DNA of 11,556 bases from Candidatus Saccharibacteria bacterium UBA4727. Lineage in GTDB: Bacteria; Patescibacteriota; Saccharimonadia; Saccharimonadales; Saccharimonadaceae. The translations under genes were made by a program, and so were the position numbers. Positions 1 to 5,454 of the stretch are shown in pieces. The notes beneath the pieces were generated by a model. That model was not told where the DNA came from. It worked only from the letters and a program-made list of their open reading frames with translations, and did no database searches. Positions within the stretch are counted from its first letter, which is position 1. Each line of letters starts with the position of its first letter. The stretch is taken from contig DHJF01000044.1 of NCBI GenBank assembly GCA_002404195.1, positions 347-11,902 of the forward strand, read 5' to 3'.

Positions 1-448
1 GCGCTGCACCATAGAGAGGGTCGAGTTGGCTAATGAACTGATCGATAAACTGGCGGCGGCGAGTGGGCGAGCCGTGCAAGAGGCGCAAATCGTCTGGTTC
101 AAACAATACCACCGGGTACTTATAGCGTGGGCTGAGACGATACATCGTTTTGCTATCGACAGTAAACTGTTTGCGCCCCGTGACACGCTCGCTATCAAAC
201 TTCACCGTTCGAACCGAATCGTCCGCCAGTGTTATATCAATCCGCCACCAGGTTTCACCGCGCTGCAGCATATCGCCATCGGTACCTTTGAACGATGAGC
301 CTTGAAAGGCGAGATAAATCGCTTCAATCAACGACGTCTTGCCACTGCCATTCAGGCCGGTAATCAGCGTTACTTGCGGCGAGATCCGTACGCTCGTCGC
401 CTGGTGAATACGAACGTGCTGCAGTTGCAGCTGGCGCACACTACTCAT
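1..448 (-). CDS. recF: RecF, N-terminal part (cut by window edge)
   Basis: RecF is an SMC-like ATPase that binds ssDNA/dsDNA junctions and helps load RecA at gaps. Reading the minus strand from the ATG at 448-446 gives 149 residues before the window ends. They begin MSSVRQLQLQHVRIHQ and contain a Walker A loop GLNGSGKT at residues 31-38, followed by the RecF-like stretches SLIEAIYLAFQG, VVLFEPDDLRLLHGSP and RRRQFIDQF. The C-terminal Walker B and signature motifs lie outside the window. The ATG is 2 bp past the dnaN stop, with no convincing Shine-Dalgarno site, so translation is probably coupled to dnaN. The dnaA-dnaN-recF order supports the call. RecF is unevenly distributed in Patescibacteria, so its presence is informative about lineage. 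Confidence 0.93.
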   Translation of the reverse strand, partial: MSSVRQLQLQHVRIHQATSVRISPQVTLITGLNGSGKTSLIEAIYLAFQGSSFKGTDGDMLQRGETWWRIDITLADDSVRTVKFDSERVTGRKQFTVDSKTMYRLSPRYKYPVVLFEPDDLRLLHGSPTRRRQFIDQFISQLDPLYGAA

Positions 449-450
449 AG

Positions 451-1551
451 CTAGCTTTTGAGCGGCATAATAATATGCTTATAGTTCACGTCGTCAGTTT
501 TGGCGGTCAAGACACAGGGTGACAATTTGCCGTTAAAACGAAACTCAACGGTATCACCGTCGGTCACCGATAAGGCTTCGCTTAAGTAGCGTGAGTTCAG
601 CGTCACTTGGCCGCTCTGAGAGACCTCTGCGGCAGCGCTGGAGGTGTTCTCGCCGTACTCTGAGGCAATAGAGTGGATAGCTAGCATATTCGCTTCACTA
701 TCGGCCGTCAGCGTCACGCTGCCACCTGATTCACGGGCAAATAACCCAGCAATCTTGGTAATGCGCACAAAATCACTGGCATCAATGACGATTTCCGTTT
801 CTGAGCTGGCCGGAATAAGCTGACGATAGTCAGGGTAGTTGCCATCGATTAAGCGACTGGTAATTTCCGATTCGCCAACGCGGAAGCGGACTTGGGTTTC
901 GTCGAACAACATATCAACTTCATTGGCGTCGTCACTCAGCGTGCGCAGGACTTCTTGCAAGGTGGTCGTTGGGATAATAGCCGCGACCTCACTGGTTGTT
1001 TTAACGAGGCGACGCTCCGACAGGCGATAACCATCGGTCGCAGCCAGGTAGAGGAAGCCCTCGAACGAGTGCCAGTAGACACCGGTCAAGATCGGCCGAG
1101 TACTGTCGTTACTACTGGTAATAATTGTCTGTGAGACTGCTTGTTTGAAATCAGCCGAATTGATGCTGTATTGAACTGATGAGGTTTCATCAATCGTTGG
1201 GAGTTCTGGAAATTCATCTGCCACCACACCATTAATCACTGATGAGTAGTTGCCAGACGAGAGGGCGAGGTGACTGTCGGTTACTTTTAGCTCAACCGTG
1301 CCTTTGGGTAGGCTGGCGATAAATTCACTGACCAGCTTGGCAGGAATCGTAATCGAGCCTGGTGTAATAATCTTGGCGCCAATTAAATGAGTCGAGGCGA
1401 TTTCAAGATTGGTTGCCGCGACGAGCAGGCGATTACCATCAGTACGTAAGAGGATATTACTCAGAATAGGTAAGCCTGTACGGCTACTGGCTACTCGGCC
1501 AACGCTACTGAGAGCTTTTGTGAGATTTTCTTGGGTGACGGAGAGTTCCAT
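451..1551 (-). CDS. dnaN: DNA polymerase III beta sliding clamp
   Basis: This is the ring-shaped processivity clamp that tethers DNA polymerase III and binds many clamp-binding partners. The 366 aa product has the normal family length. It carries expected clamp sequences: RPILTGVYW (152-160), ATDGYRLSERR (171-181), SRLIDGNYPDYRQLIP (232-247) and a C-terminal YKHIIMPLKS that matches the VMP(M/L) tail contributing to the hydrophobic partner-binding cleft. The start is the ATG at 1551, preceded 8 nt upstream by AGAAAGG (plus-strand 1560-1566). A promoter lies just before it. The gene is downstream of dnaA with a 267-bp spacer and is followed after 2 bp by recF, with which it is probably co-transcribed. 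Nothing looks truncated. Confidence 0.97.
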   Translation of the reverse strand: MELSVTQENLTKALSSVGRVASSRTGLPILSNILLRTDGNRLLVAATNLEIASTHLIGAKIITPGSITIPAKLVSEFIASLPKGTVELKVTDSHLALSSGNYSSVINGVVADEFPELPTIDETSSVQYSINSADFKQAVSQTIITSSNDSTRPILTGVYWHSFEGFLYLAATDGYRLSERRLVKTTSEVAAIIPTTTLQEVLRTLSDDANEVDMLFDETQVRFRVGESEITSRLIDGNYPDYRQLIPASSETEIVIDASDFVRITKIAGLFARESGGSVTLTADSEANMLAIHSIASEYGENTSSAAAEVSQSGQVTLNSRYLSEALSVTDGDTVEFRFNGKLSPCVLTAKTDDVNYKHIIMPLKS

Positions 1552-1590
1552 TGTTATTACCTTTCTTTAAATTTTTTCTGGCTGGGGCTT

Positions 1591-1619
1591 ATAATAGGCG
1601 CTGTGGAAACTGGGTACAA
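1591..1619 (-). promoter_or_regulatory. dnaN promoter with DnaA-box-like spacer
   Basis: On the minus strand the -35 TTGTAC (1614-1619) and -10 TATTAT (1591-1596) are separated by exactly 17 bp. Transcription should begin near 1584, giving a leader of about 33 nt that includes the dnaN Shine-Dalgarno site. The spacer holds GTTTCCACA (1602-1610), two mismatches from the DnaA box TTATCCACA, so DnaA could influence dnaN-recF expression. This is inferred from sequence only. Confidence 0.55.
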
Positions 1620-1814
1620 ATAGTGTTCAGACAGGGGTGAAAATACACGTTTTAGTAGGGGAAAAGACCAGTGGAAAAGAGTGGATAGAATGGGTGTAAC
1701 TGAGAGTTGTTCACTGTATTGATTGCTCATAGCAGGTTTAGTATACCAAGCTGTGGACGGTCGTACACTACCTATACCCTGTACTGTCCGCAGGAAATTC
1801 ACAGGTTTTCCACT
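1602..1814. other. Cluster of degenerate DnaA-box-like sites (dnaA-dnaN spacer)
   Basis: Five sites keep the TCCAC core. On the minus strand they are GTTTCCACA (1602-1610), TTTTCCACT (1670-1678), CTATCCACT (1680-1688) and CCGTCCACA (1752-1760). On the plus strand there is TTTTCCACT (1806-1814). The middle pair is spaced 10 bp apart, on the same helical face. The AT-rich run at 1561-1577 could be an unwinding element. All are weaker than the boxes upstream of dnaA. A second possible minus-strand promoter, extended -10 TGGTATACT at 1740-1748, lies beside the 1752 site. Confidence 0.45.
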
Positions 1815-1818
1815 CATC

Positions 1819-3183
1819 TTAAGCATAGAGTTTCTCGCGAATCTCCGATACTTGTTCACGGATAAGGAAGTCGAGTTTGATAGCCTTTTCAATCTTTTCA
1901 ACCGAATGAATAGCGGTGGTGTGGTCTTTACGGCCAAGTTCACCGGCAATCTTTGGGAAACTAAGGTGCAGTTCGCTGCGCAGCAGGTACATTGCAATCT
2001 GGCGCGGAACGACAATATGCTTGTCGCGCTTAGCGCTGCAGATTTCTTTGACGTCGATTTGGAAATGACGAGCTGTTTTATCAATAATTTGTTTGGCTGA
2101 TAAATGTTGTGGTCGACTGTGACGAATATTACCAAGCAAACCTTCGGCGGTCGAGATGTCTGGTGTGACATTGCGCATTTCAGCGTAGGCGAGTAGTTGA
2201 TTAAGCGCGCCTTCGAGTTCACGAATATTGGTCTTAATGTTATTTGCCAAGTATTCAATTGTTTCACGGCCCAGTTCAACCCCAGATAATGAGGCTTTGG
2301 CAGATAGAATCGCACAACGTGTTTCAAAATCTGGCATCTGAATATCGATGGCCATACCCCATTCGAAGCGACTACGCAGACGTTCGGTCAGGGTAGGAAT
2401 ACTTTTTGGCGGCTTATCACTACTAATAATAATTTGTTTGTTCGCCTGATGTAGTGCATTAAAAGTGTGAAAGAATTCTTCTTGGGTTTTTTCTTTTCCG
2501 GCAATAAACTGCATATCATCAATAATGAGGACATCAACATTACGGTACTTATCAGAAAAACCTTTTTTCTTGAAACGAATACTCTCTAAAAACTCTTTGA
2601 CGAAAGTTTCAACACTAACGTAGAGGATACGAGCGTCTGGCTGATTCCTCGCGATCTCATTACCAACGGCCTGCATAAGGTGGGTCTTACCTAAACCGAC
2701 GCCACCATATAAGAAGAGTGGGTTGTATTTGACACCTGGGTCTGCCGCCACGGCTTGGCAAGCGGTGTAGGCCAGATCATTACTCGATCCGACGATGAAA
2801 TTATCGAGTGTGTAACGAGGATTAAGTCCATTGCCGGCTGCTTGTTGTGAATGGAGTGAGGGTGAAGAGCTACCAAGTAGTTCAGTTACTTCTTGAGATT
2901 GTTGTGGGGCGGTTGTCTCACGACTAATCGCTTTTTTGCCGGTCGTCTTAATAGCGTAGGTGACGTGTCGAGGGCTGACGTCATTTTTCTCAAGGATCGC
3001 TTTTATCTGCTTGTCGAACTTTACTTCGAATTGTCGCTTCGCGAAGATATTTGGCACGGCGATCGTCACAGTTTCGTCAGTCACGTCGAGCAGTTCCGTG
3101 TTTTTGAACCACGTCGTAAAGGCAGCATGCGAAATAGTCAATTCAACTTCGCCTAAAACACTTTGCCATAACGCGTGATGCAT
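1819..3183 (-). CDS. dnaA: Chromosomal replication initiator DnaA
   Basis: DnaA is the AAA+ initiator that binds DnaA boxes, oligomerises with ATP and melts oriC. The 454 aa protein has all four domains: an N-terminal partner-binding domain (about 1-80, WQSVLGEVELTISHAAFTTWF region), a variable Ser/Gln-rich linker (about 81-120), the AAA+ core starting at NPRYTLDNFIVGSSN, with Walker A GGVGLGKT (160-167), Walker B LIIDD (219-223) and sensor region TERLRSRFEWG (265-275), and the C-terminal helix-turn-helix with signature GRKDHTTAIHSVEKI (417-431). The ATG at 3183 has AAAGGGG 9 nt upstream (3193-3199). The gene is transcribed away from the origin boxes, and its promoter -35 overlaps a DnaA box, consistent with autorepression. 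Confidence 0.98.
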   Translation of the reverse strand: MHHALWQSVLGEVELTISHAAFTTWFKNTELLDVTDETVTIAVPNIFAKRQFEVKFDKQIKAILEKNDVSPRHVTYAIKTTGKKAISRETTAPQQSQEVTELLGSSSPSLHSQQAAGNGLNPRYTLDNFIVGSSNDLAYTACQAVAADPGVKYNPLFLYGGVGLGKTHLMQAVGNEIARNQPDARILYVSVETFVKEFLESIRFKKKGFSDKYRNVDVLIIDDMQFIAGKEKTQEEFFHTFNALHQANKQIIISSDKPPKSIPTLTERLRSRFEWGMAIDIQMPDFETRCAILSAKASLSGVELGRETIEYLANNIKTNIRELEGALNQLLAYAEMRNVTPDISTAEGLLGNIRHSRPQHLSAKQIIDKTARHFQIDVKEICSAKRDKHIVVPRQIAMYLLRSELHLSFPKIAGELGRKDHTTAIHSVEKIEKAIKLDFLIREQVSEIREKLYA

Positions 3184-3233
3184 ACGTAAAAACCCCTTTC
3201 CCTGCTTTCAAATCCTCACCTGTATTACTCACC

Positions 3234-3262
3234 ACTATACATGGCTGATTAGTTTTCCACAA
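3234..3262 (-). promoter_or_regulatory. dnaA promoter overlapping a DnaA box
   Basis: On the minus strand the -35 TTGTGG (3257-3262) and -10 TATAGT (3234-3239) have a 17-bp spacer. The predicted start is near 3227, giving a leader of about 44 nt. The -35 hexamer lies almost wholly inside the DnaA box TTTTCCACA (3253-3261), so bound DnaA should exclude RNA polymerase. The -35 is a weak match (TTG only), as expected for a regulated promoter. Confidence 0.55.
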
Positions 3263-3415
3263 CCACAACAGGGAAGGGAAACGGAACTAAAAATAGGGGC
3301 GTCAGTTTTCCACAATCATCGCTACTCTCTATAAATATGTGGATAAGTGGGTTAAATCAGTGGATAAGAATTCTATATTAGAAAACGGTTAATAGGTAAA
3401 TTCAAGTTTTAGCCT
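3253..3415. other. Probable oriC core: four DnaA boxes and AT-rich stretch
   Basis: Two plus-strand boxes TTTTCCACA (3253-3261 and 3306-3314) lie within identical 12-mers AGTTTTCCACAA. They face two minus-strand boxes, TTATCCACA (3338-3346, perfect consensus) and TTATCCACT (3359-3367, one mismatch). Start-to-start spacings are 53 bp and 21 bp, close to five and two helical turns. An AT-rich stretch follows (3368-3410), a candidate unwinding element. The position between divergent dnaA and rpmH is a standard bacterial origin location, and gene orientation switches here. No origin has been shown experimentally. Confidence 0.75.
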
Positions 3416-3443
3416 TGCCATTTGACGCGAAAATCAGTAGAAT
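3415..3443 (+). promoter_or_regulatory. rpmH promoter
   Basis: The -35 TTGCCA (3415-3420) and -10 TAGAAT (3438-3443) have an exact 17-bp spacer. The predicted transcription start, about 3450, is only about 3 nt from the rpmH ATG at 3453. The purine run AGAAGGG (3444-3450) would then lie mostly outside the mRNA, so it may be a chance resemblance to a Shine-Dalgarno site. A longer transcript from an upstream promoter is the alternative. Confidence 0.5.
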
Positions 3444-3452
3444 AGAAGGGAT

Positions 3453-3590
3453 ATGCCAAAAAGAACTCACCAACCCCATACGCGTCACCGCGCTCGCACC
3501 CACGGCTTCCGTGCTCGTATTGCGACAAAAGGCGGTCGTGCTGTGATGAAGCGTCGCCGTATTAAGGGCCGCGCTAAACTCACCGTTTAA
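3453..3590 (+). CDS. rpmH: 50S ribosomal protein L34
   Basis: This is a small basic protein of the large ribosomal subunit that contacts 23S rRNA. The 45-residue product begins MPKRTHQPHTRHRARTHGFR and has the L34 core of Arg/Lys-rich sequence, GFRARIATKGGRAVMKRRR, ending in GRAKLTV. The family is normally 44-50 aa, so it is complete. It is too short to appear among long ORFs. It is the first rightward gene from the origin and is followed immediately by an intrinsic terminator, which uncouples it from rnpA. An overlapping minus-strand ORF at 3402-3635 is a shadow. Confidence 0.97.
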   Translation: MPKRTHQPHTRHRARTHGFRARIATKGGRAVMKRRRIKGRAKLTV

Positions 3591-3598
3591 GGCGCTAG

Positions 3599-3629
3599 AA
3601 TACACCTCACCATTGGGGTGTATTTTTTT
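3599..3629 (+). terminator. Intrinsic terminator after rpmH
   Basis: The stem AATACACC (3599-3606) pairs with GGTGTATT (3617-3624) and extends inward by a T-G and a C-G pair, leaving the loop ACCATT. It is followed by a run of seven T (3623-3629). It begins 9 bp after the rpmH stop and lies before the rnpA promoter, so rpmH should be monocistronic. Confidence 0.85.
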
Positions 3630-3664
3630 GTTCACAACTCCTTAGTATGAGTGACGGCGGCAAA

Positions 3665-3673
3665 TGCTATACT
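3665..3673 (+). promoter_or_regulatory. rnpA extended -10 promoter
   Basis: TGCTATACT (3665-3673) is an extended -10 (TGN plus TATACT). There is no good -35, which extended -10 promoters tolerate. Transcription would start at about 3680-3681, which coincides with the chosen rnpA ATG at 3681. This implies a leaderless message. Confidence 0.55.
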
Positions 3674-3680
3674 AAGATGT

Positions 3681-4028
3681 ATGTTATCTTTTCTTTATCG
3701 TTTTCATGGCCATGGCAGCTTGCGCTATGTCTATAAAAACGGCACGGCGGTGCGCACCCGACTTATTACGATTAAAAGCACGTTTAATGCGCATCGTAAA
3801 ACATCACGTTTTGCTGTGGTCGTCAGTAAAAAGGTTCATAAAAGCGCCGTTGGACGTAATCGTATCCGCCGCCGTATCTATGAGATTGTTCGACTTGAAA
3901 TGCCAAAGATGACCCGGTCGCATGATGTTGCGATTATGGTGTTTTCGAGTGAAGTTCTTCATATGCCCGCCGCGGAGCTGAGCGAACTGGTGCGCCAGCT
4001 GTTTACTCAGGCTGATCTCTACACGTAA
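3681..4028 (+). CDS. rnpA: Ribonuclease P protein component
   Basis: RnpA is the protein subunit that assists the RNase P RNA in removing 5' leaders from pre-tRNAs. The 115 aa product has the signature basic helix SAVGRNRIRRRIYEIVR, with the RNR motif at 59-61, preceded by the strand RFAVVVSKKVHKSAV typical of the family. An upstream in-frame GTG at 3651 would add ten residues (MTAANAILRC) unlike the family. It also lies before the predicted transcription start, so I chose the ATG at 3681. No Shine-Dalgarno site precedes it, which fits a leaderless mRNA. The usual rpmH-rnpA co-transcription is broken here by a terminator. The RNase P RNA gene is not in this window. Confidence 0.93.
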   Translation: MLSFLYRFHGHGSLRYVYKNGTAVRTRLITIKSTFNAHRKTSRFAVVVSKKVHKSAVGRNRIRRRIYEIVRLEMPKMTRSHDVAIMVFSSEVLHMPAAELSELVRQLFTQADLYT

Positions 4029-4277
4029 GGGATGATTTACCAAGAAAATACATAATTCATTATATGCCGCTGTCACCCTCTGGATATAATCACCCTACAT
4101 CAACCAGTATTTAGCGAATCCCATTAAACATTGGTCGCTGGTACATACTCGTGACTTACTCTACATCCTCATCTGAGGATGTAGAGTAAGAGGTTCCTGA
4201 TCTCTTTGTTGAGTATGGAGTAAAGAGTTATTCGACGAAAGAGGGGGGATATCCAACGAAGGAAGATAATATAAACC
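4029..4277. other. Hairpin-rich spacer between rnpA and fic
   Basis: I see no credible protein-coding gene in these roughly 250 bases. They contain a -10-like TATAAT (4085-4090) without a clear -35, a short inverted repeat AGCGA/TCGCT (4113-4117 and 4135-4139), the long perfect hairpin listed separately, and a weaker stem CTCTTT/AAAGAG (4202-4207 and 4222-4227). Three stems in a row suggest a structured RNA or the remains of an insertion. No known RNA family was recognised. Confidence 0.4.
4155..4190. repeat. 17-bp perfect inverted repeat with 2-nt centre
   Basis: CTTACTCTACATCCTCA (4155-4171) is followed by TC and its exact reverse complement (4174-4190). It would form a very stable hairpin in RNA of either strand. 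No T-tract follows on either side, so it is not a standard intrinsic terminator, although it could still stop or stabilise the rnpA transcript. Other options are a recombination or transposon-end relic, or an RNA-processing stem. Confidence 0.8.
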
Positions 4278-4315
4278 TATAGCATATACCGATATAATTA
4301 CCGATATATGCTATA
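4278..4315. promoter_or_regulatory. Operator-like repeats over the fic promoter
   Basis: TATAGCATATA (4278-4288) and TATATGCTATA (4305-4315) form an 11-bp perfect inverted repeat with a 16-nt spacer. Nested in it are two direct copies of TACCGATATA (4287-4296 and 4299-4308), exactly 12 bp apart. The right arm overlaps the -10, so a bound protein would block transcription. The obvious candidate ligand is the C-terminal winged helix of the Fic protein itself, but that is inference. Confidence 0.6.
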
Positions 4316-4317
4316 AT
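4309..4317 (+). promoter_or_regulatory. fic extended -10 promoter
   Basis: TGCTATAAT (4309-4317) is a perfect extended -10. The ATG begins 7 nt past its last base, at 4324, so the predicted transcription start falls on the start codon. The message would be leaderless, and no Shine-Dalgarno site is present. Confidence 0.6.
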
Positions 4318-4323
4318 AGAGAT

Positions 4324-5319
4324 ATGAACACGCCTACATATACCGTTACTCCGAAAGCACTAGATCTTGTCGCTAAGATTGCCGAAATGGTCGGCGAATT
4401 ACAGGGCTCTGGCGAATATGCTCGTAACCTGCGACTTCGCAAGATAAATCGCCTTCGTTCCATTCAATCGTCACTAGCTATTGAGAATAACTCACTCTCA
4501 ATTGATGAAGTAGCCGACATCATTAATGGTAGGACGGTATTAGGTGCACCAAATGAGATTCAAGAAGTTAAAAATGCCTACACCGCTTATGAACATCTCC
4601 TTGAATACAACCCCTATACTGTCGGAGACTTTCTCAAAGCTCATGAGTATATGACTGGTGATCTTGTTGAAAGTGCTGGTCGTTTCCGCTCAAAAGGTGT
4701 CGGTGTGTGGGCTGGCGACAAATTAGTACATGCCGGAGCGAAAGCCGACTTCGTACCTCGTCTTATTGCTGACTTATTAGAGTGGGCGAGTGCCTCTGAT
4801 ATGCATCCTTTAATCAAAAGCTCGATTATTCACTTTGAGATTGAATTTATTCATCCCTTCGCGGACGGTAACGGTCGCATTGGACGGCTTTGGCAGACTC
4901 TTATTCTAAGTTACTGGAACGAGCTTTTCGCGTGGCTTCCAATTGAAACTATCGTCTACGAAAACCAGCAGAATTATTATAATGCCCTACAGGTTGCCGG
5001 CCAATCTGCGGACTCAGGTATCTTTATCGAATTTATGCTCAGCGCTATATACCAGGCTTTAGAAGAACTGCCCGTCCATAAAGTTACCGATATATTTCCC
5101 GATATAGATACCGATAAGTTCTCAAAAAGTGAGTTAGAATTCATTGAAGCAATTGTGGGATATATCGAAAAGCATGGTGAAATCACCAATTATCGCGCGC
5201 AAGTACTGACGAATCTATCCGCTGAGAGTGTTAAGAAATACCTTGCAGTACTTGTTAAGGCTGGACTCTTTGATGCGACTGGTAAGAACAAAGGTCGAAA
5301 GTATATCGTACGCCATTAG
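4324..5319 (+). CDS. Fic-domain protein, class II, with C-terminal winged helix
   Basis: Fic enzymes transfer AMP or related groups from nucleotides to hydroxyl side chains of target proteins, and some also reverse the reaction. The 331 aa protein has the full Fic motif HPFADGNGRIGR (177-188), with catalytic His177. The N-terminal helix carries S50-LAI-E54-N55, matching the (S/T)xxxE(G/N) inhibitory motif of class II Fic proteins, so it should be autoinhibited and needs no separate antitoxin; none is visible. An N-terminal Fic_N-like region occupies about 10-75, and the last 65 residues look like a winged helix (SKSELEFIEAIVGYIEKHG onward). The gene lies between rnpA and yidC with its own operator-like promoter. 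The target is unknown. Acquisition by transfer is possible. Confidence 0.92.
   Translation: MNTPTYTVTPKALDLVAKIAEMVGELQGSGEYARNLRLRKINRLRSIQSSLAIENNSLSIDEVADIINGRTVLGAPNEIQEVKNAYTAYEHLLEYNPYTVGDFLKAHEYMTGDLVESAGRFRSKGVGVWAGDKLVHAGAKADFVPRLIADLLEWASASDMHPLIKSSIIHFEIEFIHPFADGNGRIGRLWQTLILSYWNELFAWLPIETIVYENQQNYYNALQVAGQSADSGIFIEFMLSAIYQALEELPVHKVTDIFPDIDTDKFSKSELEFIEAIVGYIEKHGEITNYRAQVLTNLSAESVKKYLAVLVKAGLFDATGKNKGRKYIVRH
5084..5117 (+). repeat. Intragenic CCGATA repeats, 12-bp period
   Basis: Within the fic coding sequence, CCGATA starts at 5087, 5099 and 5111, exactly 12 bp apart. The first two continue as CCGATATA, like the copies at the promoter (4289 and 4301). The encoded peptide is TDIFPDIDTDK, so the period equals four codons and may partly reflect a Thr/Pro-Asp-Ile repeat. 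It could instead be a secondary operator. Confidence 0.5.
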
Positions 5320-5406
5320 TTGCTTGAGTCAGTCATCTTTGATAAATACAGCTTCCTCACTCGGACATGAGAAAAGCAAGCTGTTCTTACGACACTCGCC
5401 TCGTCG

Positions 5407-5415
5407 TGGTATAAT
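5407..5415 (+). promoter_or_regulatory. yidC-jag promoter
   Basis: TGGTATAAT (5407-5415) is an extended -10 with a perfect TATAAT. A weak -35, TTACGA (5387-5392), sits at 17-bp spacing. The start should be near 5422, giving a leader of about 33 nt that includes the yidC Shine-Dalgarno site GGAG (5441-5444). Unlike fic and rnpA, this gene has a conventional leader. Confidence 0.65.
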
Positions 5416-5454
5416 ATAAGAAATTAAAGTACCTTTTTCTGGAGTTTTAACGAC

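Noticed and set aside
447..687. Repeated ATAGCTAGC sequence (447-455, 676-687, also 11422-11433)
   Set aside because: Three short copies sit in or at the ends of unrelated coding sequences with no regular spacing. Chance is the simplest explanation.
1557..2327. 256-codon ORF on the minus strand overlapping the dnaA 3' end
   Set aside because: It lies in another frame of dnaA and continues through the promoter-bearing spacer. The protein is low-complexity and unlike any family I recognise, so it is a shadow ORF.
3402..3635. 77-codon minus-strand ORF over rpmH
   Set aside because: It is antisense to the certain L34 gene and runs through its terminator, a shadow of Arg-rich codons.
5320..5400. 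Possible terminator after fic (AGCTT/AAGCT and CTCA/TGAG pairings)
   Set aside because: The stems are short and mismatched, and no T-run follows.
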